This document shows positions 55,510 to 64,000 of a stretch of 64,000 bases of DNA, piece after piece. Below the pieces are notes generated by a model. That model worked only from the letters and a program-made list of their open reading frames with translations, was not told where the DNA came from and ran no database searches. The DNA is taken from assembly GCF_018130065.1 (NCBI RefSeq), contig NZ_JAFCME010000001.1, positions 124,001 to 188,000 on the forward strand, written 5' to 3'. The stretch comes from Bradyrhizobium sp. AUGA SZCCT0158. GTDB lineage: Bacteria; Pseudomonadota; Alphaproteobacteria; Rhizobiales; Xanthobacteraceae. The position numbers and the translations under genes are program-made. Every line of letters begins with the position of its first letter. Position 1 is the first letter of the stretch.

Positions 55510-56204
55510 GCCGCGGTTCCGAGATAGGCGGCGACGACGCGATGGTCGGCGCGAATTTCCTGGGGCGTGCCGGTGGCGAGGTGGCGGCCGAGGTCGAGCA
55601 CGGTGACCTTGCCGCAGCAGGCGAATACCGCGTCGACATCATGCTCCACCACGACAGCCGCGATCTTCCGTTCGCGCACGAGATCGCGCAGATGCTCGAA
55701 CAGATGCAGCGTCTCCGCCGCCGAAAGCCCTGCGCCCGGCTCATCCAGCAACAGCAAATGCGGGCGGCCGATCAAGGCCAAAGCGACGTCCACCCTGCGC
55801 TGCACACCATAAGCGATACGGCCGGCCTTCTGGTGCAGATAGCCGGCGAGATCCATCACCTCGATCACGTCATCGAGCCTGTTATCGCCAAGATGCTGCG
55901 CAACCAGATGAAGCTGCTCGTGAACGGTCAGTTCCTGGAATACGCTGGTGCGCTGAAACGAGCGCGCCATGCCCTGCCGGCGCCGCCAGGCCACCGAGCG
56001 CCGCGTGATATCCTCGTTGCGATAGTGAACGGTTCCCGCAACCGGACGGCGGCGGCCGCAAACCGCGTCGAGCAGTGTGGATTTACCGGCGCCGTTCGGA
56101 CCAATGACGCCGTGAAGGATGCCGTCGCCAAGGACTTCCAGGTCGACGTCCGACAAGGCGCGGACCGATCCATAGCTCACCGAAAGATTCTCGATCTTGA
56201 GCAT
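55506..56204 (-). CDS. ABC transporter ATP-binding protein (LivG-like)
   Basis: 232 residues from ATG 56204 (the frame is open upstream but overlaps livM). Walker A GPNGAGKST, Q-loop ARSFQRTSVFQ, an ABC signature degenerate to IAYGVQRRVDVALAL, Walker B LLLLDEPGAGLSAAE, and VVEHDVDAVF. Shorter than typical LivG (about 255) but complete in motifs. The GVQRR signature variant is notable. Confidence 0.9.
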   Translation of the reverse strand: MLKIENLSVSYGSVRALSDVDLEVLGDGILHGVIGPNGAGKSTLLDAVCGRRRPVAGTVHYRNEDITRRSVAWRRRQGMARSFQRTSVFQELTVHEQLHLVAQHLGDNRLDDVIEVMDLAGYLHQKAGRIAYGVQRRVDVALALIGRPHLLLLDEPGAGLSAAETLHLFEHLRDLVRERKIAAVVVEHDVDAVFACCGKVTVLDLGRHLATGTPQEIRADHRVVAAYLGTAA

Positions 56205-56205
56205 G

Positions 56206-57255
56206 TCAGGACGTCTCCCGTCGTCCGCCGAACGCAAGCTTCCGCAGCCATGCCATGCTCGACAGTCCGCCGACGACACCGCGCGGGAAAACCACGATGA
56301 ACACGACGATGGCGATGCCGGTCAAAAGCTGCGTGAGCCCGCGCGCGCCGAATTCATCCTGCGCAAAGGAGAAGATCACGCCGCCCAGCAGCGGTCCCAC
56401 GGAGCCGGCGATGCCGCCCATCAGGGCTGCGACCAGCGAATTGGTGCTGACCGAGATCCCGAGGCTCTCCGGCGAGACGAAGCCGGCGTTGAGTACATGC
56501 AGCAGGCCGGCGACGGCGGCGACGATGTTGACGAGGACATAGGCGATCAGGCGCGGCAAATAGGTGTCGAACCCCGAGAACCGCATGCGCTCCTCGTTCT
56601 CCCGCACCGCGCGCAGGATGGCGCCGAGGCGGGAGCGGCCCACGGCCCACAGCGCCAATCCGGAAAGCCATGCGGCGACCCACATCACCACCCAGAACCG
56701 CGCCGGGCTGGCAAAGTCCGCAGCCTCCATGCCGAATACCGTACCCTTGAAGCTGACGACGAGGCCGTCGGCGCCTCCGGTATAGTCGCGCAATGCCTCC
56801 AGCATGACCGCGTGGCTGATCATCTCGCCGGCGGCAAGCGTCAGCATCATGAAGGCGAGCGGATTGGTACGCACGATCAGCGCGCCCAGAACCGTGGCGT
56901 AGACGACAATGATGAGAAAGGCGGCGCACAACGCCCACGCCGGGGGCAGATTCCAGTCGTTCATCGCGATGGCGAACAGCAAACCGGAGCCGCCGTAGAT
57001 GCTCGCCGCGCCCAGCGCCACCAGTCCGGCCTGGTTCATCAGGAACGCGACGCTGAGGGCGAGCATGCCGAGCAGCAAGCCTTCGTTGGCCAACCGGAGC
57101 ACGAAATCGCCGGCGAAGCGGGTTGGCGCCACCGCGCCGACCACGACCACGATCGCAACCGCGACAAGGGTCAGCGGCACGCGCAAGGAAGATCCGCCCA
57201 TCGCGCCTAGCGGCGCAACGCGCTCGCTTGCCGCGGTCGTTGTCCGGTTACTCAA
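56206..57255 (-). CDS. ABC transporter permease (LivM-like)
   Basis: 349 residues from TTG 57255 (TTGA overlap with livH). About ten hydrophobic segments; LSVAFLMNQAGLVALGAASIYGGSGLLFAI where LivM usually has LG.GHG.F, the loop AVRENEERMRFSGFDTYLPRLIAY near 215, and AALMGGIAGSVGPLLGG near 285. The diverged N-terminal consensus suggests a specialised substrate. Confidence 0.88.
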   Translation of the reverse strand: MSNRTTTAASERVAPLGAMGGSSLRVPLTLVAVAIVVVVGAVAPTRFAGDFVLRLANEGLLLGMLALSVAFLMNQAGLVALGAASIYGGSGLLFAIAMNDWNLPPAWALCAAFLIIVVYATVLGALIVRTNPLAFMMLTLAAGEMISHAVMLEALRDYTGGADGLVVSFKGTVFGMEAADFASPARFWVVMWVAAWLSGLALWAVGRSRLGAILRAVRENEERMRFSGFDTYLPRLIAYVLVNIVAAVAGLLHVLNAGFVSPESLGISVSTNSLVAALMGGIAGSVGPLLGGVIFSFAQDEFGARGLTQLLTGIAIVVFIVVFPRGVVGGLSSMAWLRKLAFGGRRETS

Positions 57256-58109
57256 TTGAGCACCCTGCCGCGCCCGATGCCGCGGGGAGCGACCAGCAAC
57301 ACGATCATCAGCAAGATGTAGGGAACCAGGGCCGCGATGTTTGGCAGGAAGACCGATCCCGCGACCTGCATAAAGCCGAACAGCAATGCTGCAACGATCG
57401 CGCCGCCGATGCTTCCGGTGCCGCCGATCACCACGATGATGAGGCAGTTGACGATCATCGTGACGTCCATTCCCGGGTCAATCGACAGATAGGGACCCGC
57501 CAGTACACCGGCGACACCGGCGAACGCGGTGCTGAGACTGGTCACCAGCAGGCTGAGCCGGTCGGCATTGATGCCCATCATGCGCGCGACGGACGGATCC
57601 TGACTCACCGCGCGGACATAGAGTCCCGACGATGTGTATCTGAGCCAGAGCGCCAGCAGCGCGCACGACCCCAGCCCCATGACGATCAGGAAGATGCGGT
57701 AGACCGGATAGGACAAGTTCAGGACTGTGACCGAGCCCGACAGGATCTGCGGCGCATCGACGCTGCGCGCAACGCCGCCATAGAAGAAGATGATGACCTG
57801 TCCGAGGATGATGCCAAGGCCGAGCGTGACCAGCGCGACCTCGATATGCGACCGGCCTTGCAGCGGCCGCAGCGCCAGATATTCGAAGGCAATGCCAAGC
57901 AATGCGAGCAGGATCGGCACCACGATCAATGCCAGCCAGAATCCGCCGACCAGCGAGACGGTGTAGCCTAGATAGGCGCCGAGCATGTAGATCGCGCCGT
58001 GACCGAAATTGATGACGTCGCGCAGCCCGTAGATCAGCGCGAGGCCGCTGGCGAGCATGATCAGCAGCGAGGCAAGCGCCAGCGAATTGGCGATCAACAG
58101 CGCGATCAC
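57252..58109 (-). CDS. ABC transporter permease (LivH-like)
   Basis: 285 residues from GTG 58109. LivH features: MLASGLALIYGLRDVINFGHGAIYMLGAYLGY (residues about 18-50), loop AVSQDPSVARMMGINADRLSLLV near 175, and VIGGTGSIGGAIVAALLFG near 235. First gene of the second Liv-type operon; its 358-bp upstream region contains a GTGTACTA element. Confidence 0.9.
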   Translation of the reverse strand: MIALLIANSLALASLLIMLASGLALIYGLRDVINFGHGAIYMLGAYLGYTVSLVGGFWLALIVVPILLALLGIAFEYLALRPLQGRSHIEVALVTLGLGIILGQVIIFFYGGVARSVDAPQILSGSVTVLNLSYPVYRIFLIVMGLGSCALLALWLRYTSSGLYVRAVSQDPSVARMMGINADRLSLLVTSLSTAFAGVAGVLAGPYLSIDPGMDVTMIVNCLIIVVIGGTGSIGGAIVAALLFGFMQVAGSVFLPNIAALVPYILLMIVLLVAPRGIGRGRVLN

Positions 58110-58467
58110 GCCGGCGCCCTTCCGTCATGCGTCCGCGGACGAAACGCGTCCGTCCGATACGCCGCCAATTTGCGCACCCGCTTCCGCAAAGCATCCTCCC
58201 GCCTCGTTAAGCGCGCGCCGACGATCCGATCGCGGGCGTGACGCCGAACTGCTTCTTTTCCCGCCGTGCCGGCGGAGCCGGGTCTATGCCCGTTATTTAG
58301 TACACGTGTTTATCATATACTTATATGTCCCGCAAACGCAAAACGCCGACTGGCCTGCGCTGCTCTGCCACACGTATGCCGTCACGCCGGGAGTTTGCTC
58401 GTCGAATTAGTACGCAAGCTCAACGATGCGACGGATTTCGGCGCGCGCAGCTGCAAGCCAACGAAGA
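58110..58467. other. 358-bp leader of the second Liv-type operon, with a GTGTACTA element
   Basis: No gene is supported. TAGTACAC at 58298-58305 (GTGTACTA on the minus strand) is 189 bp upstream of the livH start, in an AT-richer patch (58290-58330, TTTATCATATACTTATATG) that looks like a promoter. The remainder has no clear structure. Confidence 0.5.
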
Positions 58468-59640
58468 TCAACTATCGAGCGCATCCAGGTCGGCCATCGC
58501 CGTCGTCATCCGCTCGATCATCGTCAGCGTCGTGGCCTCGGGCTGCATGTTCGGCAACAGTGGCGAGTGACACAGCGTGATCGTCCACATTGCGAGCGCG
58601 TGCACGATCTGCTGCCGGTAGCGCTGGAAGCTGAGATCAAAGTCCGGCTTGACGCCGGTATTCTCCGCGAACCGCTCGATATAGCGGGCCAGCAGTTCAC
58701 GCTCCCAGCTCCGGCGATTCTCGGGCGTCAGCGACGCCGTCACGGCGTAGCTAAAATCGCGTGACCAATGGCCGCGCGAAAGGCATTGCCAGTCGCACAG
58801 TCCCATCTGGCCCGCGCCTGTCCGGTACCAGTTGCCGATATGCACGTCGGAGTGAATGAGGCCCTGCGGCTCGCTGTCATGCAGCGCAAGAGCGCGCATC
58901 GTGGCCGGCCAGACATCGTCGCGGCGCGCCATGACCGCAGCCGGAATGACGTGAGCGGCGGCGTCAAACGCTTTCCTTGTGTAATACTCCGTGCCCATTT
59001 TTGCAGCCCCGATGGTGAACCATCGGGGATAGCTAGCGAGCCAGCGGTAGCGTTCGGCCAGCGTCGGATCGCCGTAGAAGCGGCCGTGCAGCGCCGCCAG
59101 GAGATCGATCATGTCGTCGGCCATGGCGCGGGTGACGTATGTCTTGTAATTGCAGAACGTCGCCGACTTGGTTGCGACCAGATCTTCCAGCAGATGGATC
59201 GCCGCGAACGTTCGCCGATCATAGGCGGAATGATAGCACAGCGGGGCTTCGATCTCGAGCTGGGGGCGGATCTGCGTAAAGAAGCTGCCCTCCACGCGCG
59301 CCGTGCCGTTGAAGCCGCCGATCATGCGGGTGACGATGCTCGGCAGCGACTTGGTGAAGATCGAGACCGGCAGGCCGGCGCGGCGACCTTCCTCGTTGTA
59401 GGAGACCTTCAACTGATGCCGCTCGTGGGTGCCCGCACTCGCAGGCTTGACTTCAACGTCTGTGACAATGGCCCCCGGGACCTTGCCGCAGATCACCGCC
59501 GTCAGCCATTCCGGCGTGACGGCGTAAGGTGTGCAGGGCACATCGTCGAACCGGCGCGCCATTGGCCGCGCCAGGCGCTCGTAAGCGACACGTCCACTGA
59601 TTTTCAGCGCGGCCAGGGCCGTATCTGTTGATTGTCCCAT
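58468..59640 (-). CDS. APH/ecdysteroid-kinase-like phosphotransferase
   Basis: 390 residues. Kinase core motifs LIHSDVHIGNWYRT (HxD..xxxN catalytic loop) and GLCDWQCLSRGHWSRDFSYAV (metal Asp); the N-lobe has KVSYNEEGRRAGLPVSIFTKSLP. Longer than the other APH-like protein here and closer to the EcKinase/DUF1679-type families that phosphorylate small hydroxylated molecules. It sits 32 bp upstream of... the CaiB stop at 59672, on the same strand, so it is probably co-transcribed with the CaiB and crotonase genes. Substrate unknown. Confidence 0.86.
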   Translation of the reverse strand: MGQSTDTALAALKISGRVAYERLARPMARRFDDVPCTPYAVTPEWLTAVICGKVPGAIVTDVEVKPASAGTHERHQLKVSYNEEGRRAGLPVSIFTKSLPSIVTRMIGGFNGTARVEGSFFTQIRPQLEIEAPLCYHSAYDRRTFAAIHLLEDLVATKSATFCNYKTYVTRAMADDMIDLLAALHGRFYGDPTLAERYRWLASYPRWFTIGAAKMGTEYYTRKAFDAAAHVIPAAVMARRDDVWPATMRALALHDSEPQGLIHSDVHIGNWYRTGAGQMGLCDWQCLSRGHWSRDFSYAVTASLTPENRRSWERELLARYIERFAENTGVKPDFDLSFQRYRQQIVHALAMWTITLCHSPLLPNMQPEATTLTMIERMTTAMADLDALDS

Positions 59641-59671
59641 CTTCTCAATTTCCCCTTAAGCGGCGCAAAGC

Positions 59672-60862
59672 TCAGCCGATCACACGTTCCCGACGCAATT
59701 CGCCGATTGTTTCGGATGACAGACCTATTTCACCCAGCACATCGTCGGTGTGCTGTCCCAGCACCGGCGGCGGCCTGCCTGCGCGACGTTCCGCGCCGTT
59801 GATCAGTACGGGGTGACCGACACCCTTCAGCCTGCCCGCGGTCTGGTGCTCGTACTCGACAAGGATGCCGCTCGCTTGGGTGTGCGGATGGTCAAGCAAT
59901 TGCGCGATCGAATTGATCGGCGCGCAGGGCACGCCGACGCCGGTCAGCACCTCGTTCCAGTGCGCGACGGAATTTTGCCGCAGCGCCGCCTGGACGTGGC
60001 CGAGGGTTTCCTTGCGGTGCGCAACGCGATCCGCATTGGTCCTGAATCTGATATCATCGACGATCGTGCTCAAGCCGGTGACCGCGCAGAACTTGCGCCA
60101 GAGATTGTCGTTCGCGACCCCTATCATGATCGGCCCGTCGGCCGCCTCGAAGGCCTGATAGGGACACAGCGATTCATGGCTCGAGCCGCATTTCGGCGGC
60201 TGAACGCCGCGCTCCCAGAAGGTCTGGAGATTATAGCCCAGCAGGCCCAGAGCAGTTTCGAACAGCGAGACCTGGATCTCGCCGCCCTTCCCGGTTTTTT
60301 CTCGCGCATACAGCAACGCCAGAATGCCGCTGAAGGCGTGCACGCCGGTCATCTGGTCGATCGGCGAGATCGGACTGCGGATATATCCGCCGTCCTGGTC
60401 GCCGGTCATCGACATCACCCCACAGAACGCCTGCAGGATCACGTCATAGCCGGGCGAGTTCTTCAGCGGCCCCGCACGGCCAAACCCGGAGATGCTGCAA
60501 TGAATCAGGCGCTCATTCAGGGTGCGAAGCGTCGGTGCATCGATGCCCAGCCGTTCGGCGACACCGGTTCCAAAGCTTTCGATGGCGACGTCGGCGGATT
60601 TGGCCAGCGCATGAACGATCTCGCGCCCCTTCTCCGATTTCATGTCGACGGCGATGCTGCGCTTGTTGCGGTTGGCGCTGAGAAAGACCGTGCCGAGGCC
60701 CGGCGCCGGAAACGGCGGCCAGCCGCGTGTCTCGTCGCCCTGCCCGACGGTCTCCACCTTGATGATATCGGCGCCGAGATCACCGAGATATTGCGCACAT
60801 AGCGGACCTGCCAGGACCTTCGACAGGTCGAGGACGCGGATGCCGGTCAGAGGTTTTGACAA
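59672..60862 (-). CDS. CaiB/BaiF family CoA-transferase
   Basis: 396 residues from TTG 60862. GIRVLDLSKVLAGPLCAQYLGDLGADIIKVETVGQGDETRGWPPF, SIAVDMKSEKGREIV, ESFGTGVAERLGIDAPTL and ISGFGRAGPLKNSPGYD are formyl-CoA/succinyl-CoA transferase type; the nucleophilic Asp is in SPISPIDQMTGVHAFSG. It is 61 bp downstream of the crotonase gene. Confidence 0.9.
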   Translation of the reverse strand: MSKPLTGIRVLDLSKVLAGPLCAQYLGDLGADIIKVETVGQGDETRGWPPFPAPGLGTVFLSANRNKRSIAVDMKSEKGREIVHALAKSADVAIESFGTGVAERLGIDAPTLRTLNERLIHCSISGFGRAGPLKNSPGYDVILQAFCGVMSMTGDQDGGYIRSPISPIDQMTGVHAFSGILALLYAREKTGKGGEIQVSLFETALGLLGYNLQTFWERGVQPPKCGSSHESLCPYQAFEAADGPIMIGVANDNLWRKFCAVTGLSTIVDDIRFRTNADRVAHRKETLGHVQAALRQNSVAHWNEVLTGVGVPCAPINSIAQLLDHPHTQASGILVEYEHQTAGRLKGVGHPVLINGAERRAGRPPPVLGQHTDDVLGEIGLSSETIGELRRERVIG

Positions 60863-60923
60863 TGTCGTTCTCTCAATTGAGTTGCGCGAGCCGCGGTAGC
60901 TGAAGTTTCGACGCCGGCATCAG

Positions 60924-62222
60924 TCAGGCGCCCGGCTGAGCGGACGAGAAGACACCTGCCATGTAGGCGGGAAAGCCGTATTTCGTGACCAGCAGATAAT
61001 CCGCCGCGCGGCGCTGATCCTCGGAGAAGGTGGCCCGCCATTGGTCTGCCACGGCATACGCCTGCGCCAGCCGTTCGCGCAGCGCGCGTTTACCGTCGGT
61101 GACAGGCTCCGCCTCCAGCCAGAACATTGACTGCGCAATGACGCCATCGAATGCCGGCGCCTTTCCTGACCCATGAAAGCCGGCGCGCGCGAACGCATTT
61201 GCAAGCGTTGCATCCGCTCCGACTTGCAGCGCTCCGGATACCGCCGTCACGGCCTGTTCGACGGGAGGGGGAATGCCTCCCGCCTTGCGAAAACGGTCAT
61301 GATCGAGCCGGCCGAGAAACAGCGTCCTGATCATGTTGCGCGGCTCGCGCCGCTGGATGAGCTTCGAGAAGATCTCCATCTCGGTGCGCATCGCCGCATC
61401 AAAGGGCTGCGGCAATCCCTGCGCAACGCAATCGAGAATGGCCAGCGGCGCTGGATAGTGCCCGAGGGTCTCGGCCAGAACGCTCTCGCGCTTCCGTGCG
61501 ATGATCGAGGCGGCATCATCGACATCCGCTGGCCGCCATCCGGAACGATCCCAAGGCTGCGACGCCGCCGGGTATGACAGCACCCATCGCTCCGCCGCCG
61601 CCACCTCTTCACCGGCAGGAACCAGTTGATCGACCACGCCGGCGCTGACAGCCGCCTGGCCGGACAGCCGCGCACCTTCCAGCAGGATCGGAAATGCCTT
61701 CTCGATTCCGGTCAGACGCGGCAGCCGTTGGGTTCCCCCGCCTCCCGGCAACAGCCCGACCAACGACTCCGGCAGGCCGAACGCGACCTTGGGATCGTCG
61801 ACCATGACCCGGTGATGGGTCGCCAGCGCCAGTTCGCCGCCGCCGCCGAGCGCCAGGCCCGCGATCGCCGTCGCGACCGGCTTGCCCGCGGTTTCGATTC
61901 CACGCAGCGCCTGACTGAGACGGAAGAAATGGTCGAACGCCACGCGATCGCGCGTCTCGGCCGGTGCTGCCATGATCATGTCGTAGGCCAATCCCAGTTC
62001 GGCGAGATCAGCACCGGCACAGAATGCCGATGGCTTTCCCGAGCGGATCACCACGCCCTTGACGTCGCTGTCGCGGAGCCACCGGCTGAAAATGGCGAGC
62101 TCGGCGATCGCAGCGTTGGAGAACACATTCATCGGGCGGCCGGGCATGTCGAAAACAAGGTGCAGGACATTGTTTTCGCTGCGTTCGGCCCGGAATTGCT
62201 GCAACTTTCCCAGTTCGTCCAT
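60924..62222 (-). CDS. Enlarged enoyl-CoA hydratase/isomerase (FadB-hydratase-like with extra C-terminal domain)
   Basis: 432 residues from ATG 62222 (GGAGAA upstream). Crotonase core: FCAGADLAELGLAYD, IAGLALGGGGELALATHHRVM and FGLPESLVGLLPGGGGTQRLPRLTG, with both hydratase Glu (GLPES...) and GTQRL in place, as in FadB/FadJ. Residues about 300-432 extend beyond a normal 260-aa crotonase and end DYLLVTKYGFPAYMAGVF, reminiscent of the 3-hydroxyacyl-CoA dehydrogenase end of FadB, yet no NAD-binding GxGxxG is seen. A GTGTACTA element is 49 bp upstream. Confidence 0.86.
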   Translation of the reverse strand: MDELGKLQQFRAERSENNVLHLVFDMPGRPMNVFSNAAIAELAIFSRWLRDSDVKGVVIRSGKPSAFCAGADLAELGLAYDMIMAAPAETRDRVAFDHFFRLSQALRGIETAGKPVATAIAGLALGGGGELALATHHRVMVDDPKVAFGLPESLVGLLPGGGGTQRLPRLTGIEKAFPILLEGARLSGQAAVSAGVVDQLVPAGEEVAAAERWVLSYPAASQPWDRSGWRPADVDDAASIIARKRESVLAETLGHYPAPLAILDCVAQGLPQPFDAAMRTEMEIFSKLIQRREPRNMIRTLFLGRLDHDRFRKAGGIPPPVEQAVTAVSGALQVGADATLANAFARAGFHGSGKAPAFDGVIAQSMFWLEAEPVTDGKRALRERLAQAYAVADQWRATFSEDQRRAADYLLVTKYGFPAYMAGVFSSAQPGA

Positions 62223-62270
62223 GGATTCTTCTCCGTCGCCGTTTTTCGCCCTATAGCATATCGTATATCT

Positions 62271-62278
62271 GTGTACTA
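62271..62278. promoter_or_regulatory. GTGTACTA promoter element
   Basis: GTGTACTAGTTT shares 12 consecutive bases with the element at 52276. It lies 49 bp upstream of the crotonase start at 62222, in the divergent region with the ACAD at 62465. Confidence 0.55.
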
Positions 62279-62431
62279 GTTTAAACGGATGGTTTTGCCG
62301 CCGCGAAAACTCTACAGCGGTTGCAGCGCTGATCTGGCGGCAACGCACGCGAAAGTCCTGACACTGACGTCGTCGACCCATAATGCAAAAAGCCCGCGGC
62401 GCCAGCTTGCCTTTTACCATCCCGGAACATA

Positions 62432-62447
62432 TAGTACACTACCTAAC
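62432..62447. promoter_or_regulatory. GTGTACTA promoter element (minus-strand orientation)
   Basis: TAGTACACTACCTAAC; its complement GTTAGGTAGTGTACTA matches 52268-52283 in 15 of 16 bases. It ends 17 bp before the ATG of the ACAD at 62465, close enough to block transcription when bound. Confidence 0.6.
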
Positions 62448-62464
62448 TAAATTGATGTGGACGG

Positions 62465-63643
62465 ATGTCGATGATCGAGCGCACCATTTTCCGTGAGGAA
62501 CATCATATTTTCCGGGAATCGGTCCGGCGCTTCGTCGATCGCGAGATCGTGCCGTTTCATGCGCAGTGGGAGAAAGACGGCATCGTGCCACGGGAACTGT
62601 GGCTCAAGGCCGGCGCCGAGGGGCTGCTCTGCTGCACCGTTCCGGAAGAATATGGCGGCATGGGCCTCGACTATCTGTTCGACGTGGTCGTGTTCGAGGA
62701 ATTATGGCGCTCCGGCGCGAGCGGCCCGGGGTTTCTGATCCACACCGATCTCGTGGCCACCTATCTGCTTTCGTTCGGCACCGAAGCGCAAAAGCGGCAG
62801 TGGCTGCCGAAGATGGTGTCGGGCGAAGCGATCGGCTCGCTCGGCATGACGGAACCGCATGCCGGCAGCGACCTCAAGGCGATCCGGACCCGCGCCGTGC
62901 GCGATGGCGATGATTTCGTCATCAACGGCCAGAAGGTCTTCATCTCGAATGGCCAGCTCTGCGATTTCGTCGTGCTGGCGACCAAGACCGACGGCAGCGC
63001 CGGCGCCAAGGGCGTCACGCTGTTCATCGTCGAGAGCAACCGGCCCGGCTTTGAGCGCGGTAGAAATCTCGAAAAGATCGGAATGAAGGCCCAGGATACC
63101 TCCGAACTGTTCTTCGAGAACATCCGCATTCCCGCCACCAACATGCTCGGACAGGAGGGTAAGGGCTTTGCCCTGATGATGACGAAGCTGTCGCAGGAGC
63201 GGCTCGCCCAGGCGATCCGATCGGCCACCGTCACCGAAACCGTGCTGGACTGGACCGTCGAATACACGTCGGATCGCAGCGTGTTCGGGCAAAAGCTCGC
63301 CAACTTCCAGAATACCCAGTTCAAGCTCGCCGATCTCAAGACCAAGGCGACGGTCGCCCGCGTCTTTACCGATCGATGCATTTCGCTTTTCATGGAAGGA
63401 AAGCTCGATCCGGTCGACGCTGCGATGGCCAAGATGTTCACCTCCGAACTTCACTGCGAAGCGGTCGATGAATGCCTGCAATTGTTCGGCGGATGGGGCT
63501 ATATGACGGAGTACCCGATCGCGCGCGCCTATGTCGACGCGCGAATCGTCAAGATTGCGGGCGGATCGATCGAGATCATGAAAACCATCATTGCCCGCCA
63601 GATGTTCGCCCAATGTGGCTTTGCGCTCACCAAGAGCGGTTGA
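62465..63643 (+). CDS. Acyl-CoA dehydrogenase, long-chain type
   Basis: 392 residues. IFREEHHIFRESVRRFVDREIVPFHAQWEKDG, GMTEPHAGSDLKAIRTRA, RSVFGQKLANFQNTQFKLADLKTKA and AGGSIEIMKTIIARQMF. The Gly-Gly in place of Glu-Gly near the end marks the LCAD-type group with the catalytic Glu in another helix. Divergent from the crotonase-CaiB-APH unit and preceded by a GTGTACTA element; followed by an SDR gene. Confidence 0.93.
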   Translation: MSMIERTIFREEHHIFRESVRRFVDREIVPFHAQWEKDGIVPRELWLKAGAEGLLCCTVPEEYGGMGLDYLFDVVVFEELWRSGASGPGFLIHTDLVATYLLSFGTEAQKRQWLPKMVSGEAIGSLGMTEPHAGSDLKAIRTRAVRDGDDFVINGQKVFISNGQLCDFVVLATKTDGSAGAKGVTLFIVESNRPGFERGRNLEKIGMKAQDTSELFFENIRIPATNMLGQEGKGFALMMTKLSQERLAQAIRSATVTETVLDWTVEYTSDRSVFGQKLANFQNTQFKLADLKTKATVARVFTDRCISLFMEGKLDPVDAAMAKMFTSELHCEAVDECLQLFGGWGYMTEYPIARAYVDARIVKIAGGSIEIMKTIIARQMFAQCGFALTKSG

Positions 63644-63733
63644 TCGCCATTCAGGGCACACGGCCGGCGGACGCCAAGGGGTCCGCCGAGACAGAACAGA
63701 CGACCAAAGCGTCGCAAACCAAGGGAGTGAGAT

Positions 63734-64000
63734 TTGAGAGGCTTATCAGGCAAGGTAGCGATCGTTACCGGCGGCGGCCAGGGCATCGGCCGCGCCATCA
63801 CCCTTCGGCTCGCCGAGGAAGGCTGCAAGGTCGCGATTTTCGACATCAATCCCGACGCCGGACATGAGACCGCGAAACTGGCGCCGAAGTCGGCGATCAC
63901 GACCTACACCGTCGATGTCGGCGACCGCGCCTCGGTCGATCGCGCGGTCGCGCAGGTCGAAGCCGAACTCGGCCCGATCTGGGTTCTCGTCAACAATGCC
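63734..64000 (+). CDS. Short-chain dehydrogenase/reductase (partial, 5' end only)
   Basis: 89 codons to the window edge. TTG start at 63734 with AGGGAG 6 nt upstream. KVAIVTGGGQGIGRAITLRLAEEG is the nucleotide site, FDINPDAG the following acidic position (NAD preference), and VLVNNA ends the window. Probably a 3-hydroxyacyl-CoA or 2-hydroxycyclohexane-type dehydrogenase of the adjacent ACAD pathway. Confidence 0.9.
   Translation, partial: MRGLSGKVAIVTGGGQGIGRAITLRLAEEGCKVAIFDINPDAGHETAKLAPKSAITTYTVDVGDRASVDRAVAQVEAELGPIWVLVNNA

Overview
The window looks like chromosomal DNA of a high-GC alphaproteobacterium of the Bradyrhizobium/Rhodopseudomonas type. The grounds are protein style, many ABC transporters of the branched-chain amino acid class, dense ATGA/TGATG gene overlaps, and large acyl-CoA, CaiB and SDR gene sets. 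The genus is inferred from family resemblance only. No rRNA, tRNA, CRISPR array, transposase or integrase was recognised.

Region 1 (1-8656) is nitrogen scavenging. The urea ABC transporter urtABCD lies on the minus strand (urtD runs off the left edge). Divergent from urtA is a giant hybrid sensor kinase whose N-terminal half is an NCS1-type permease, followed by a REC-LuxR response regulator. Region 2 (8660-9954) is gene debris: remnants of a PfkB kinase, an FGGY kinase and a YciI protein. Region 3 (10225-19106) has a TetR regulator divergent from an operon for an FAD oxidoreductase, a complete branched-chain-type ABC importer and an acyl-CoA ligase. It ends in a long inverted repeat.

Region 4 (19302-26183) is a minus-strand operon with ACAD, alpha/beta hydrolase, SDR, crotonase and a two-subunit Rieske oxygenase, divergent from a SnoaL-crotonase fusion. 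Its divergent promoter carries nearly the same 26-bp dyad (24 of 26 bases) as the region 3 promoter, so the two probably share a regulator. Region 5 (26942-37360) holds a solute-binding protein and a full aromatic ring-dihydroxylation set: reductase, Rieske alpha and beta subunits, diol-type SDR, Rieske ferredoxin, TetR, two type-I extradiol-like proteins (the first lacking the metal ligands), another SDR and an amidohydrolase.

Region 6 (37390-52222) holds a Bug-type binding protein, CaiB transferases, a fused double acyl-CoA dehydrogenase, crotonase, GntR with its probable operator, further ACADs, an APH/ACAD pair resembling a split ACAD10/11, nitroreductase, SDRs and an acyl-CoA ligase. Region 7 (52458-64000) has a quinone-oxidoreductase-like MDR, a second complete Liv-type importer, another APH-like kinase, CaiB, an enlarged crotonase, an ACAD and the start of an SDR.

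Together, regions 3-7 read as a catabolic island: ABC or Bug-type uptake, CoA activation by ligases or CaiB transferases, ring dihydroxylation and cleavage, and beta-oxidation-like shortening. The substrates cannot be named from sequence. Several intergenic motifs tie the operons together: the 26-bp dyad, a GTGTACTA element at four promoters, and a TTACAAGCARGTT element at two.
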